A stretch of 64,000 nucleotides of DNA, from NCBI GenBank assembly GCA_022497155.1, contig MU385736.1:496001-560000 (forward strand), written 5' to 3'. A program made the translations under genes and the position numbers. The DNA comes from Whalleya microplaca. Lineage: Eukaryota > Ascomycota > Sordariomycetes > Xylariales > Xylariaceae. Of this stretch, positions 23,769 to 34,984 are shown piece by piece. The notes beneath the pieces are model-generated. The model was not told the origin of the DNA. It saw only the letters and a list, made by a program, of their open reading frames with translations, and ran no database searches. Numbering within the stretch: position 1 is the first letter of the stretch; the number at the start of each line of letters is the position of its first letter.

Positions 23769-25440
23769 GGCCAAAGTCGACTACCCAGATATGTATTCGT
23801 GGCCTACGAGTAGGTAGCAAGTCAAATTTCCTAAGTTGATAATGAAGACAACAAGGGGCGGGTTGAATTTCAAGAACCCATTGTTAAAGCAAAAATTTGC
23901 AGACAATTTGGTGCAACGGTCTGACTATTCTCATACTTGTTCGGCGCCCGCCTATCCGCGGCAGGCTAGGCTAGTTGTGTACCATCCAGCTGGTCTGTCT
24001 GCTTCTGCAAAGTTACGAACAACTTTGATATTGGGGATATATAACATTTCCAGGGGGTAACTCGCAGGGTGGCGTTGTGTAAATCTAAATTTAGAAGTCT
24101 CGTTTTCGATTTTAGTCCAATACCGGCTTTACAGCCTACCAAACAATGTACTTCCAGACTACCCAGCCAGGTATCTCAATCAGAGTCAATGGCAAAATTT
24201 CTCAATTGTGCTCTACCAACCAGTTTGACCTAAGCCACAATAAAATTCATGCCGTACAAGAGCAACCTACAAACACATGTCGCGCGGTTGGAGGCCTGCG
24301 AGAAGCCCCTCGCTGAACAACGCCACACAACGTCACACAGGCTCTGTATAGTGTGAATGTTGAAATGTGGCAGAAATTGCTATAGTATGTTGATTAATAT
24401 GGTTATACAGTGATATGTTAAGTGTTAGTATCATTGACGTTGCCGCCCCTTACTATTGAACTTGAGGAGTCTCCGATACAAGGGTTTGCATAGCAGTGCC
24501 GTCATGAACAGCATTCTTGAGTACTGCTACTCTACTTCGCTTGTGATACCAGGTGGCCCATTACCTTTTTATGATGTTCTCATTTCTGTATTAATGATTT
24601 AGTATCACAGTTACAGTATGTGCAATAATCATTTAGGTGCTGCCGTGATCACTCTAGTTGACTAAGTAGAATTGCGTAAAGATTTAAGATTTAAAGGGTT
24701 CCCAACAGCCTAGAAGATCCATAAGCTTAAGACATTATAACTAATACCCCTATTATCGTGACATTTAGTATCCCAAGAATTATTTTCATAGGACGATTTT
24801 GTTTATGACTGAATAAAAAAGAGAGGAAGCAAAAGAGGGAACGGAGGGTGGAGAGCAATTCCATACGATACTGATCGATTTCATACGGCCCAGCTATGAA
24901 ATTAGGTGTGAATCGAACCAAAACAGCGGTGGAAGACCTCGATAACAGTGTCTCGGTGTATTGCAGATGAATTAGACGCAGGCTATGAGTGTTATAGCAA
25001 ATATTATTTGTGAAGTATTATTACTAGAGTGTTTGGGGGAAAGCCCTGAATATATACAGTCACAGCTTGTGGGGCGTCCAAGCTATCTGGATGACCAGCC
25101 ACACATCCCTGTGACCCGTTAATTACCTTGTCCCATAGTGACAAAATGGACATATTGTTCTACCGAATGTTGCGGCTCAATTATCAATCAGCTCGTGATC
25201 TCACATGTTGGGGATGATGTCTCAGACTTGTCAGATGCTCTTCAGTGTAGCATTTATAGAGTCTCACTATCACATAAAGGCTTGAGAAAGGGGAAAAGAT
25301 TGGTTGAGCTTAAGGGCGTGCCCAGAACTATGTTCTAATACATTCAAGCTTTTTGGCACGTTTACCCATACATTTCAGTTAAGCTTTGTTGTCATCTCAG
25401 CCATCATGCCCCAGTGCCATGTAATTGCCTCATAGCTGCT
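23769..25440. other. Intergenic, no gene seen
   Basis: ORFs at 23,836-24,060, 24,727-24,921 and 25,138-25,338 lack motifs and splice partners. A minus-strand GGTTCGATTCA at about 24,909-24,919 resembles a polymerase III B box but has no convincing A box at the right spacing. Confidence 0.4.
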
Positions 25441-26094
25441 CTATTTCTTGGTCGCAGCCTTAGCCAGGTCAGCCAGCGCATCACGGCGCTTGAACTTGGC
25501 ATCTTGGATGACACCTATCATACGGTCAGGGCGCTCACTACACGCTTCTTGGGAAAACAACTTTCAAAGAAATATCGAGAGCACATACCTGCATCGGCAT
25601 CGCTAGAGAAATTGCCGGTCCATTCGACGAAGGTGCTACCCTCGAGTTCGCCCGAGGTGATAGAGTAGCAGCGGATGGTAGAGAGCACGGATGAGTAGCT
25701 GAGCTCAGGCTTGGCAGTAATAACGCTGTAAGTAATGTAGTGGTTGATTGTCTAATGACCTGTTAGTACTTCACTTGTATAAAGCTTCTGGCGAAGTGAT
25801 GCGGTGACCATACGCTGTGTTCCTCCTGCTTGACTTCGAGCTCGGTGCCATCCTTGAATGTCCATTTAACAATATCGGTTTCGTCGCTAGTGCCCTTGAC
25901 GAATTGACTGGACTTCAGGGCGGACCAGAAGTTGCTGAAGTCCTGGACTTAGAATTGATTTCGTTAGAGCTACCTATATACTGGGCTGGCCAACATTCAC
26001 AATAGAACTCACGTTTGATCTGGTGCCACACATGACTGAGGGGAGCCTTGATGACAGCGGATTCAGTGACGGACGTGGAGGTTGGGATCGACAT
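25441..26094 (-). CDS. SRPBCC (Bet v1-like) fold protein
   Basis: Four exons on minus: 26094-26013, 25947-25814, 25751-25589 and 25514-25441, with GT-AG introns of 62-74 bp, giving 150 residues, the usual size of a single SRPBCC domain. The protein begins with a Thr/Ser-rich strand then IKAPLSHVWHQIKLQDFSNF across splice 1, the typical first helix pair. WTFKDGTELEVKQEEHSTINHYI is a beta hairpin, and SGELEGSTFVEWTGNFSSDA matches the last strand motif (VEWTG.FS) of the polyketide cyclase/dehydrase or START-like group. A final amphipathic helix (RRDALADLAKAA) closes the hydrophobic pocket. It probably binds a small hydrophobic ligand; no enzyme activity can be assigned. It lies alone, head to head with the lyase gene at 27.4 kb. 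Confidence 0.85.
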
Positions 26095-27397
26095 GTTGTT
26101 ATCTTTCAGTTACGACGTTTCATTCGAAATGGTTTGAAAAAAACTTGAAAAAGCACGTTGAGTAGAACAGACGATAGAGCAGAGATATCGGGAGAGCTTT
26201 TTAATGTCAGAAGGTTCTTGTTGGGAGCTGAAGCTCTGTCTAACACTGCAGCTACAAACGGAGTCATAACGTCACTTTCATGAGGGGCAACTGCAGGTAC
26301 CTATGCACAAAGCTATAAAGCGGGGCTGTGTGTAATAAGTGTCTTAAACAGGCAATTCTCAATTCCAGGAAACTGGTTCCTATTGAAGCATGTCTAAGCC
26401 TCTATATTTAGCGTACCTATTCGTTATTAAGTGCACCTTTCTAGGCTGCCTCGTTACCGTATCCGATATCTTCAGCTAGATCGCTAAGCTACCCTACCTA
26501 TCTACCTACCTAACCTACATATAGGTATGTACATAACTACTCAACTAATAATACTCCAATACCGAAACCCTTTCACAACTCTACTCGGGGTCCTTGTCAG
26601 CCGAAAGGATCTATGTTATTTCGTTCATAGCATACGCCGGCTCCTTCAGACTCACACTGTGGAAACTAATTGATATACCAGATTTCAGGAAGACTACACT
26701 TCTTATAATTACCACTGCACTACACGCAAAAGGAGTGTATCCAACTTCGTTATGACTTCAAGTTTCATCATAACAGAAGATCGCTGTGAGTCTCTAGTAA
26801 GTTGGCCATCATTTGAATACAGCAACGTACAGACGACAGCTTGACTAGATCGAGGACAAATCGCTCCACAATCAGATGTTAAACTTCCAATCGAGATCAG
26901 TACATTGCCTAATTGGTGCGATTTCTAACAAGTGTCGCTTCTCGGAAAGCGGTGGAGACGCCATTAAACTCAAACAATCGCTGCCATATAGAGAGTGTTC
27001 TTGTTTCTAAATACTCCATTTGTTGCATACTCCTTCTTTTATTGCATGCGAACTATTTGGTTGAAGAGACATATCGATAGGAAATATTCCCATTTTAGTG
27101 CATATTGGCTTGTAGTTGCATTCTAAAACCACTGTCCCAACTCGATACAGGAACAAGGATGCTGATTCGAAACACCTCATTTAGGCACACGGAGCATCGC
27201 ATCCTTTTCGAACCCGCCTGCGTTCTAGCCATGATCGAGAGCCATCTAAAGCAGTATATTTTAAGAGATATATCTACCTGTAATCTCACTACCGTAGACT
27301 CCAAGATGTCGTGGCTTCTCTATCCTTCTTTATCTTCACGTTCAAGCTGGCTCCCCACTTTCGCCTTTCGTTTCTGCTTTCTGTTTAACGCTTCACT
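26095..27397. other. Divergent promoter region
   Basis: Region between the SRPBCC gene (-) and the lyase gene (+), containing both promoters. A short tetranucleotide-like repeat of TACC/TATC units lies at about 26,490-26,530. The ORF overlapping 27,105-27,401 has no motif and is considered chance. Confidence 0.45.
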
Positions 27398-28703
27398 ATG
27401 AGGACTTCTACGTTCATTACCCTGGCGTGTGGTAAACTCGCTACATGTGGTACGCTTCTTTGGGATGGCCGGTTCAATGACTTGACCTCGTCAACTGATC
27501 TGAATAATTGGTCATGGTCAAACCAAGTTGGACCATACCAATACTACATCCATGGTACGGGCCAGGTGACGGACTATATCAATCTTTCCGCGGACTTCAA
27601 GAACCCGGCCGATTCAGGCTCAGATCAAGGTGCCAAGTTTACACTCGACTCGACAGCTTTTTGGAATGGACAGAATATGCGTCGGACCGAGTTGATTCCG
27701 CAGACGACAGCTGCTATCAACTCTGGAAAGGTTTGGTATCACTTCAGCATGATGCGCAGTGAGACAAACCCTCCAGCGGAGACTCGTGAGCACCAGATCT
27801 GCTTCTTCGAGAGCCACTTCACTGAGATGAAGGCTGGATGGTTGAGCGGTTCGAGCGGCACAAGCGACCCGAGCTTGCGGTGGATGGCAAATAGCCAATC
27901 CCAGTGGAATATGACTTTCACCGCTGGAGTGTGGCATAACGTTGCCTACGAGATCGATTTCGATGCGGCAACCGTTGGCTTCTGGTACTCCACCGGCTCA
28001 GACGAGTTGGTGCAGACCGTTGAGCCCGTCGCTGCCTCTGTTTCGAGCAACGGCGCTGATTGGCATCTGGGCGTCTTGGAACTCCCAAGAGATGGGTATG
28101 CCGACGAGGTTGAAGACTTGTATTTCTCAGGGATCTATATCGAGAGCGGTAGCATTACGACTTCTGTTTCGGGACCTGGTGAGACGTCCAGTCTATATAG
28201 GCAGATTGGTGGGCTAACTTGAAACAGGCTCATCGGGCGATAACAATTCAAGCGCTAGTCATAATATCAGCACACGGATTGCGAGCTCATTAGCGACTGG
28301 AGCCGTCGCTACTCCCACTAGCCGCTCAGCATCGCTCTCTACCCCTACGGTTCTCGTGACGACCAGTGCAACCTCTGCCCCTACTTCAGCTCGCCAGCAA
28401 GCTACGGCCACCTCTACGTCCTCGAGTGCTCCTGTTGCTACCCAGCCCGCTACGGGTAGTTCTAGTCTTCCTAAAACCTTTAGTCTGAAAACCTGTAAGC
28501 ACCATCCACCCACTCTGTCCCTAGGGGCATGTCTTCGCGCCCCCTTTTTTTTCCGTCGCATCATAAATGACGAGAGAATGCTGACTCTTGGTGTCACAGT
28601 TATTTCATGGTTGACTGAGGTTGCCGGGTCCAACTCTTCTTCCGTAAAGGCTCGCGAACATGCGCGAGATTTCTTGGCCGCGCTTGCTACCTTCAACTAT
28701 TAA
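27398..28703 (+). CDS. Secreted polysaccharide lyase, PL20 (glucuronan lyase)-like
   Basis: Three exons: 27398-28178, 28228-28494 and 28600-28703, giving 383 residues. After a short hydrophobic start (poor as a signal peptide, about residues 1-20) the catalytic domain spans roughly 20-250. RRTELIPQT, KVWYHFSMM and EHQICFFESHFTEMKAGWLSG resemble PL20 glucuronan lyases, beta-jelly-roll enzymes that cleave beta-1,4-glucuronan by beta-elimination. WHNVAYEIDFDAATVGFWYS and DWHLGVLELPRDG are the later strands. Exon 2 encodes about 88 residues rich in Ser, Thr and Ala, a typical O-glycosylated linker. Exon 3 encodes about 34 residues (FISWLTEVAGSNSSSVKARE and an Ala-rich helix) like a small C-terminal tail. 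Likely extracellular, acting on cell-wall or algal/fungal glucuronans. The family call is from memory of the motif pattern. Confidence 0.8.
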
Positions 28704-29318
28704 GGTGCTAAAAACGTTAACTACTCCAAGCCTACAATGGCGACTTCTTTACCCAGGTGCCATACCACACAGCACTTCCAGTGTAGAGATATGAGCTTCA
28801 ATAGGCATGTTTGGTTTTGCCGACCTGCAACGGTTTCCTGCGACCGCCGATGTTTGCCGGGAGAGATTGTCCGATTCGTGGTTCAGTTTCTTGTATATAC
28901 TTTCTTCATTCCACTTGGACTATATACGCCCGTTATTTACTCGATTGAATATATCCTAGAATTCTACTGTCAGCTCATCTTGGCATATCTCAGTGAGGCT
29001 TGTTTGAGGCTGTGTTTGACTCATCAGGGGCCATTAATGTGGCATCGTACACAGCCAATCAAAGCGCAATCAAGTACCTAAAGTTAGTGTCGATCTCCAT
29101 TGTCTCGCAGTGAGAAAGGTTGTTTTCTGGCTGCGTACCATGGATTCGCACAAACAATGCCACCGCATCCCAGGTCGCATGAGTCAAAGCAGAATGATTT
29201 AAATATCTAGGTCCGTGATTAGGAGAAGCAGCTTTTGGGCAATGCGTGACCATCTTTCTTGAGTTGCATTGGCCTTCACCTCAATCCAAAACTCGACAGG
29301 TCGGCCAAGTCATTAACT
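28704..29318. other. Short intergenic region
   Basis: Lies between the lyase 3' end and the PARP-like gene (+). One 114-codon ORF at 28,737-29,081 has no motif and is treated as chance. It should hold the PARP-like promoter. Confidence 0.45.
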
Positions 29319-31205
29319 ATGGCTGATACTTCCAAATTAAGCGAAGACGACCTAGTCGCATTGGCGCTTGCTCGAGACTTCGAAATAGATGAACTTATCA
29401 AGGAGGGATTCCTGAGCAATGATGAGCAGCGAACGGCACCACTTGACCAAGAACTCATTTTCGACTATGATGAGTTGAGTTTGCATGTCACGGCAGGCCC
29501 GTGTTACCCTGCCGTGGCGGTTGCCTGGAGAATAGACAACCGCACCCTTTCAAGAAAAGCCGTAGATGAGCTGCGCAGTCAACTGAGGGCGATTGTAGAA
29601 GCTTCGACAGAAACCAATAACATTCCAAGATGGAAGAGCCAGGAAGATGCTTTTGGTATCTTCGAACCCAGCATGGTTGTTCTAGAGCTTGGTAGAGAGA
29701 CGATAAAGCACTTGAAGCTATGGCGTGATAAGATGGCGAGCATGAAGGTGCAGAAAAAAACTGAAGATTCCGAATGGGAACTTCCTTTCCAGGAGAAGCC
29801 GGCAAGCTCTATAATGACGACTAGCGACGTGGCCTATCACTTTCTACAACAGTCGCCTCAGAAAATCTGCGAAAAGATTCCTTCTGAATACCGAATCCTC
29901 CATGTGGAAGAAGTCCTAAGAGTCGACCTTGCATGGTATGTATGAACCTTGAACCACTCAGCCGCCCTTCCGGAATTACCTGTCAAGTTCCTTGATATAC
30001 ATCTGCTAACTCTTGATAGTAAGTATTGTCCCAGGGGAATAAACATGTCAAACCCTTCGAAAAGGTAACCTTCAGGAACTAACACGAGATTTTTATGCAC
30101 AACAGATGCATTCCAGCGCAAACAGGATCAAATGAGGGAGAAGTTGCACACAAAGTCCATTTCGGCCCTCCGTGCTTCTATCCCGCCTAATCTCCAACAT
30201 AGCAAACGCATGAGTGTGCTTGTGGACTACCTTGTGCAGCCACGCATTACATTCCACGGCACCTCGAGGCAATTCGTGCCGTCCATCGTCCGCCACGGAT
30301 TCCTCAAGCCCGGCAGCAAAAACTCCAGTACGGGCAAGGAGCATGAAGTCCGCTGCGGGGCGACCTACGGTCAAGGCATCTACAGCTCCCCAGACCCGGA
30401 GTTCTCACTCTCCTACTCCGGCTACTTGTGCCACGCCACGAAGCCCAACGAGTTTTTCGGTATCAAACTACTGGTCTGTGCCACGATCATGGGCCGCACG
30501 GCCAGCATGGGTCGCGAAGACAACTGGCGCTCCAAGTCTGAACCGTATCCTGGCGCCGACTCCCACGTCGCCAACCGCGGCCTTGAGTACATCGTGTTCG
30601 ACACGCACCAAATCATCCCCATCTACGTGGTCCACATCGACTGGGGCAGAGACAACGCGGACCACTTCGCGGACCTTCCCAGCGACCCGGTGAATTTCGT
30701 CCCCTCGCAGCAGAAGAAGACGGCGGCGGAAGCCAGGTCATGGAAAAGCATCTCCTGGCCCGGCGAGAAGAAGCGCGCGAAAGCGGCTATCTTCGCTAGC
30801 GCGTCCAAGTGGTTCCCGTACGGGTACGGGCCCGCGTCCGGAACCAAGTTCGTAGTCGAGGAGGTCGGTGAGGTCGATGAGGACGAAGAGGAGTACGGCG
30901 ACTACCAGGCCCTCCGTGGCGAAGAGATTCATGACAAGAGCAAATTGGATTTCTGGAGCTGGGTCAAGGTCGGCGAAGAGATGGACGCGGCGGCAAGCAG
31001 TGAGGGCAACGCGGAGGGGCGGGTGGCATCCGCAGACGAGTATACGGCGCATCGCAAAGGATACCGCATTGCGGCATCAGATACGACTTCTTCGTGGGAT
31101 GGGATGCCAGTGTGGGACGCAATCCCGGTGCCTAGGGAAGATAGTCATACTTCTAAGGAAAAGGACGAGGACGAGGATTTTGGGTTGGGTCAGCTGATGC
31201 TTTAG
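29319..31205 (+). CDS. PARP-like ADP-ribosyltransferase with N-terminal RWD-like domain
   Basis: First exon from ATG 29,319 to about 29,935; the main last exon is open from about 30,090 to 31,205. The N-terminal 100 residues (LSEDDLVALALARDFEIDEL, then strands ending PAVAVAWRIDNRTLS and a long helix) resemble an RWD/ubiquitin-conjugase-like fold. The C-terminal part carries a PARP catalytic core: TFHGTSRQFVPSIVRHGFL (His of the triad), GATYGQGIYSSPDPEFSLSY (Tyr), and LEYIVFDTHQIIPIYVVHID, which aligns with the PARP1 segment holding the catalytic Glu. The H-Y-E set thus appears complete. The tail is Asp/Glu-rich. The splice between the halves is unresolved. A middle exon near 30,020-30,064 (encoding ..CPRGINMSNPSK..) is tempting but the phases do not close simply. 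The last exon is much GC-richer than the first. Confidence 0.75.
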
Positions 31206-32293
31206 CTAGAGGCGAAGCAAAATCAATACATATTCATAAATGCTATAAAGTACCACAATCAGGCAATGATATGTTGATCTTGCGGATTGAATTGACCTTG
31301 ATGTTGTTTACAAATTGATCCTTAAACAAGTAGAAGTCACATGGGTTCAACTGCTAACTGCAGTTTTAAACCCACTAAACGGAGAGCTTGCCTATCTCGT
31401 CCCATGCAAGAAAATAATACTACATTGTGTCGTAGATGACGTTTCGATGTGGGACAAGACAATGAGGAATATTGTGGCTTGATTAGGGCACCGTGAAGCT
31501 ATAGGAAAGTGGCAGAGCCCCTTATATATGCATGTATGGGCCGACGCCCATACGTAGGCCCGTACCACCCCCAGCCCTATAGGGCGTATGTTAACATAAC
31601 AAGTTTCCTTTCGTTTTTCTTCGGCTTCCCAATCATAAATTCTCAGTGTAATTTGCTCTACAAGATTATCATCCAGGATATATATATATATATAAAGCGT
31701 ACCCCTCTATACCCCTATTACATACTTTTGCGTAAAAGTTAAATTAACTTGAATTACATGAGATTACCTACTACAGCTACTCAACGTGATTAACTTATTA
31801 ACACCGCTTTACTAACCACGATAGGCTATTGATGAACATATGAAAAATCACTATATTGATGAGGCTATGCCGATTATATCATAGCTGCGCTTAAAAATGG
31901 TTGTATCAGGTAATTAGTAAATGGCCGCAGGCGTGAGAAACCCGATGTGCAAACTGCAGTCTAATTGATAGAGCTCCCACGGGCGTTGGTCATTAGCCTT
32001 CCATAGTTTCATATTTGTTTTGCCGTAGTGCTTCGACTGTAATAGCAGCAACTGCTCAGTGTGATCTTTGTACAATGCAGAGCAACGATGTCTATCAAAG
32101 AAACGTTAAGCGACTGACTCTAATGCAACTACATGTATACAATGACTGATGGACAAAGGTTCGTCCGCATCGAGAAATATGACAGATCAGAAGCTTGCAC
32201 CCTCTAAACAAAGCAATCACTTAATATTTAGTGAACATAAACGGTCATTCCATTCTTAGTCTCTCGACCAGCTAAACAAGTATAACGAGAAAA
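31206..32293. other. Intergenic, no gene seen
   Basis: AT-rich, with an AT dinucleotide run at about 31,678-31,693. No gene, repeat family or RNA feature was recognised. Confidence 0.45.
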
Positions 32294-33352
32294 ATGCGTC
32301 TACGATCTGGTTTAGTAACGGGTTCTCGTACCCTCCATACTGAGAAGCACTCCAACGGAGCTCCTGCGGCAGATTCTCAAAGCATAAAGAGCGACGAAAG
32401 TAAGTTGGAGAAAATGAACGACACAAATAGCGATGGGGAATCAACCAAAAAGGATACAGATATCATTGTTGACGATCATATCGCGAGGATATTACGAGAC
32501 TTAAAGAGAAGCAGTCGTATATGGGAAAGTGCGGAGCAGCTTGGACGTATAAGGGACCCTGAAACTTTCGACACAAATACCCATCTTCTCCAGAAGTTAA
32601 GAACCCTTGCTAATGGTACCAATCCCACGGCCTACCTAACAACCTTGGACCAGCAAGAGTTCTTCGAGCAGCTGTTTGAAGAGGTAAAACGACTACTATC
32701 AATTGAGTGGGATCACGAAATTCTACTAGATCGCATCTCGTGGGCATCACCCATCGCAGATAGAAATCTATTAAAATGGCCCGTTGTCTTAGGTAACGAT
32801 TTTGACTTTCAAGAGAGTTTACCGTCAATCGATGAGAAAGGATCTATCGATATTCACCTCAGTGATGGCTATATTGTCAAAGAGAGCTTCCTGCGACGTT
32901 GGAAATACGCCTCAGTTGATCAAGTGAATGGAGCAATGCAGGAACGGTGGCCGGTTTGGAATACCCAGGACGTCGTTCGTGATAGGAGTACAGGGCACCT
33001 CAGAGCTCCTACAGAAGATGTATTCAGTCGTTCGAGACCTGTAAATTTTTCGAACGGAGACCTTTTCTCCAGCTGCATATCGTCACAACTCCTCTTGTAC
33101 CGGCTGGCGGCTGTTTTCGGCATGCCGACAACTGGATCCTATGATGAATCCAAAAGTTGCTGGAGCACTTGCCTTCAGAGGACAGGAAATAAAGACGATA
33201 TCCTCGAGCTCTCGGATTATAAGGGGGAGGCGAGTGTTGATTATTACGGGAGTTCTGAAGGGAATAGTATGGCAGTAAAGCTGCTTGAATGGCTCATTAG
33301 TGACAACGTGCCGCACCCGTACATTTATACCGTGGCTGGTAATGCAGCATAG
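32294..33352 (+). CDS. Unrecognised protein, 352 residues
   Basis: A single open frame with a good start context (GAAAAATGC). The product begins MRLRSGLVTGS, a basic start seen in many uncharacterised fungal proteins, and has a charged, low-complexity region to about residue 60. From there it has an acidic helical segment (DDHIARILRDLKRSSRIWES), a region rich in Leu, Trp and Asp, and a C-terminal end YIYTVAGNAA. No signal peptide, TM segment, catalytic motif or known domain was recognised. The stop lies just past a possible donor (GTAATG), so a further exon at about 33,360-33,473 cannot be excluded. Length and codon texture suggest a real gene rather than chance, but it may be lineage-specific. 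Confidence 0.6.
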   Translation: MRLRSGLVTGSRTLHTEKHSNGAPAADSQSIKSDESKLEKMNDTNSDGESTKKDTDIIVDDHIARILRDLKRSSRIWESAEQLGRIRDPETFDTNTHLLQKLRTLANGTNPTAYLTTLDQQEFFEQLFEEVKRLLSIEWDHEILLDRISWASPIADRNLLKWPVVLGNDFDFQESLPSIDEKGSIDIHLSDGYIVKESFLRRWKYASVDQVNGAMQERWPVWNTQDVVRDRSTGHLRAPTEDVFSRSRPVNFSNGDLFSSCISSQLLLYRLAAVFGMPTTGSYDESKSCWSTCLQRTGNKDDILELSDYKGEASVDYYGSSEGNSMAVKLLEWLISDNVPHPYIYTVAGNAA

Positions 33353-34984
33353 ACATTCCTCGATGAATGTTAACATGAAGCAACCTTTGAAATTAAAGAG
33401 CTCTCCTGAAGGTTATGCTGCCCGAACTCGATCACTATACCTAGGAATACAAAATCTGAAACCCCGCCAATAGCTATTCTTTATGATTTCTCAGGCAAGC
33501 CGTGATTCATAAATCTTATGAGTGCCAATTCAGATGCCTAGATACATATATAGTATATCAATGTTGGAGAGATTAACTTTAATATTCACTACTTCGATAC
33601 CAATGACCACAGCTACCCCTAACGGCTAAACGATCCGACTACGCTCGAATAATGACATCTTAACAGAGTGAACCGTAGGAAATACATTCCCAAAGCTTCA
33701 TTAACCATGGTCACAAAAGCTATTCAGCAGATCAGTAGATCACAAGACATGCTACATTCCTATATCGCAATGCGATAACGCAGCGCCTCCTATAACGACA
33801 GCTTGTCAAGCAATTGGTACTGTACATGTATAAACTAGAGTCTTGGCCAACCTCCATGTTCCTGCAGGAATCTAACCAATGACGGTGAGTTCTCGGGAAA
33901 TCTCGCTGATAAGACACCTCGGTAAACTCCGAGTGTTTCCCGACATGTATGGGTGCATACCCTCAGCAAGCTCGTCAGCGAATGGTAACTCTTATCCAGA
34001 TAGTATACGGTCAGGACAAGCTAGCCGACCGACAGCATATAAACAGCAGGCGTATAGACAAGCTAAAAATAGTAACATGCGTCGTAGAGAGACCTTAGTC
34101 CTATACTAAGAGCAGCGGTACTACGGTCAAATGTAATATTATTTCCAAAACATGTATCATAATAAACAAAGAAACCGTGCTTTCGCCTGTGTATGAAGGC
34201 CAGGTTTTACTTAACCTACTCTACAATAGTCCTTCATGTTGCTTTCTCGGCAAGCTTGGAGCCTGGAGGACATTGAGAAATGTTACCCTCGTAGTTCTCG
34301 ACAAGTATTTGCAGGGAAATAGCCTTTTAAGATACCTACAGAATTTTATTAAAAGCTATCAAGTGAAGCAAGCAACGGCTACTTCTCTAACTTGTACAGA
34401 TTGGAGTGTTAGCAACTAAATTATACTTAGGTTAATCCCTAAAATATAATCATCTATATTTTGATAAAGATACATATCTTGCTGGATATCATAACAAAGG
34501 TACAACAAAACTTATACTCGATTAATGAGGTGTCCATCACAATAACAACTAGAGGTGCTCTGTCTTAGTAAGACTTTAAGAACTGAAAATGTTAAAATTA
34601 TATATACACTTAATAAAAATAAACATTTAATTCTAATTTATCTTCTCTCATTTAGCAAGTATATGTGAACCTATCTTCCTAATTATATGGTCTCTTTTTC
34701 ACCCTTTAATATCCGACTGCTCTACTAATTTTCGAAATAAGGTGATGGAGTTCTCTTCATAGAATGTCAGACTCTATTAGACGAAGAGCAAGTTCTACAG
34801 TAGATATTTGGAGTATCACGAATACATGCAGATCCGAAAGAGTCGAGATTATGCAATGGTCTATAGTGTCCATAATTTATACATCCTTCCTATAACTACC
34901 ACCCCCTACCTTAAGGTAGGAATAACTCTGCGCGTATTTCATATTTTAAGCCCTTTTTTATACCAAATTAATCGTATTGTTTAT
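33353..34984. other. Left flank of the retrotransposon nest
   Basis: Small ORFs only, with composition becoming more AT-rich towards 34.9 kb. It is not as stop-dense as the nest itself. No target-site duplication matching the right end at 58.34 kb was identified by eye. Confidence 0.45.

Noticed and set aside
28737..29081. 114-codon ORF (+)
   Set aside because: No recognisable domain, short, between two well-supported genes; considered chance.
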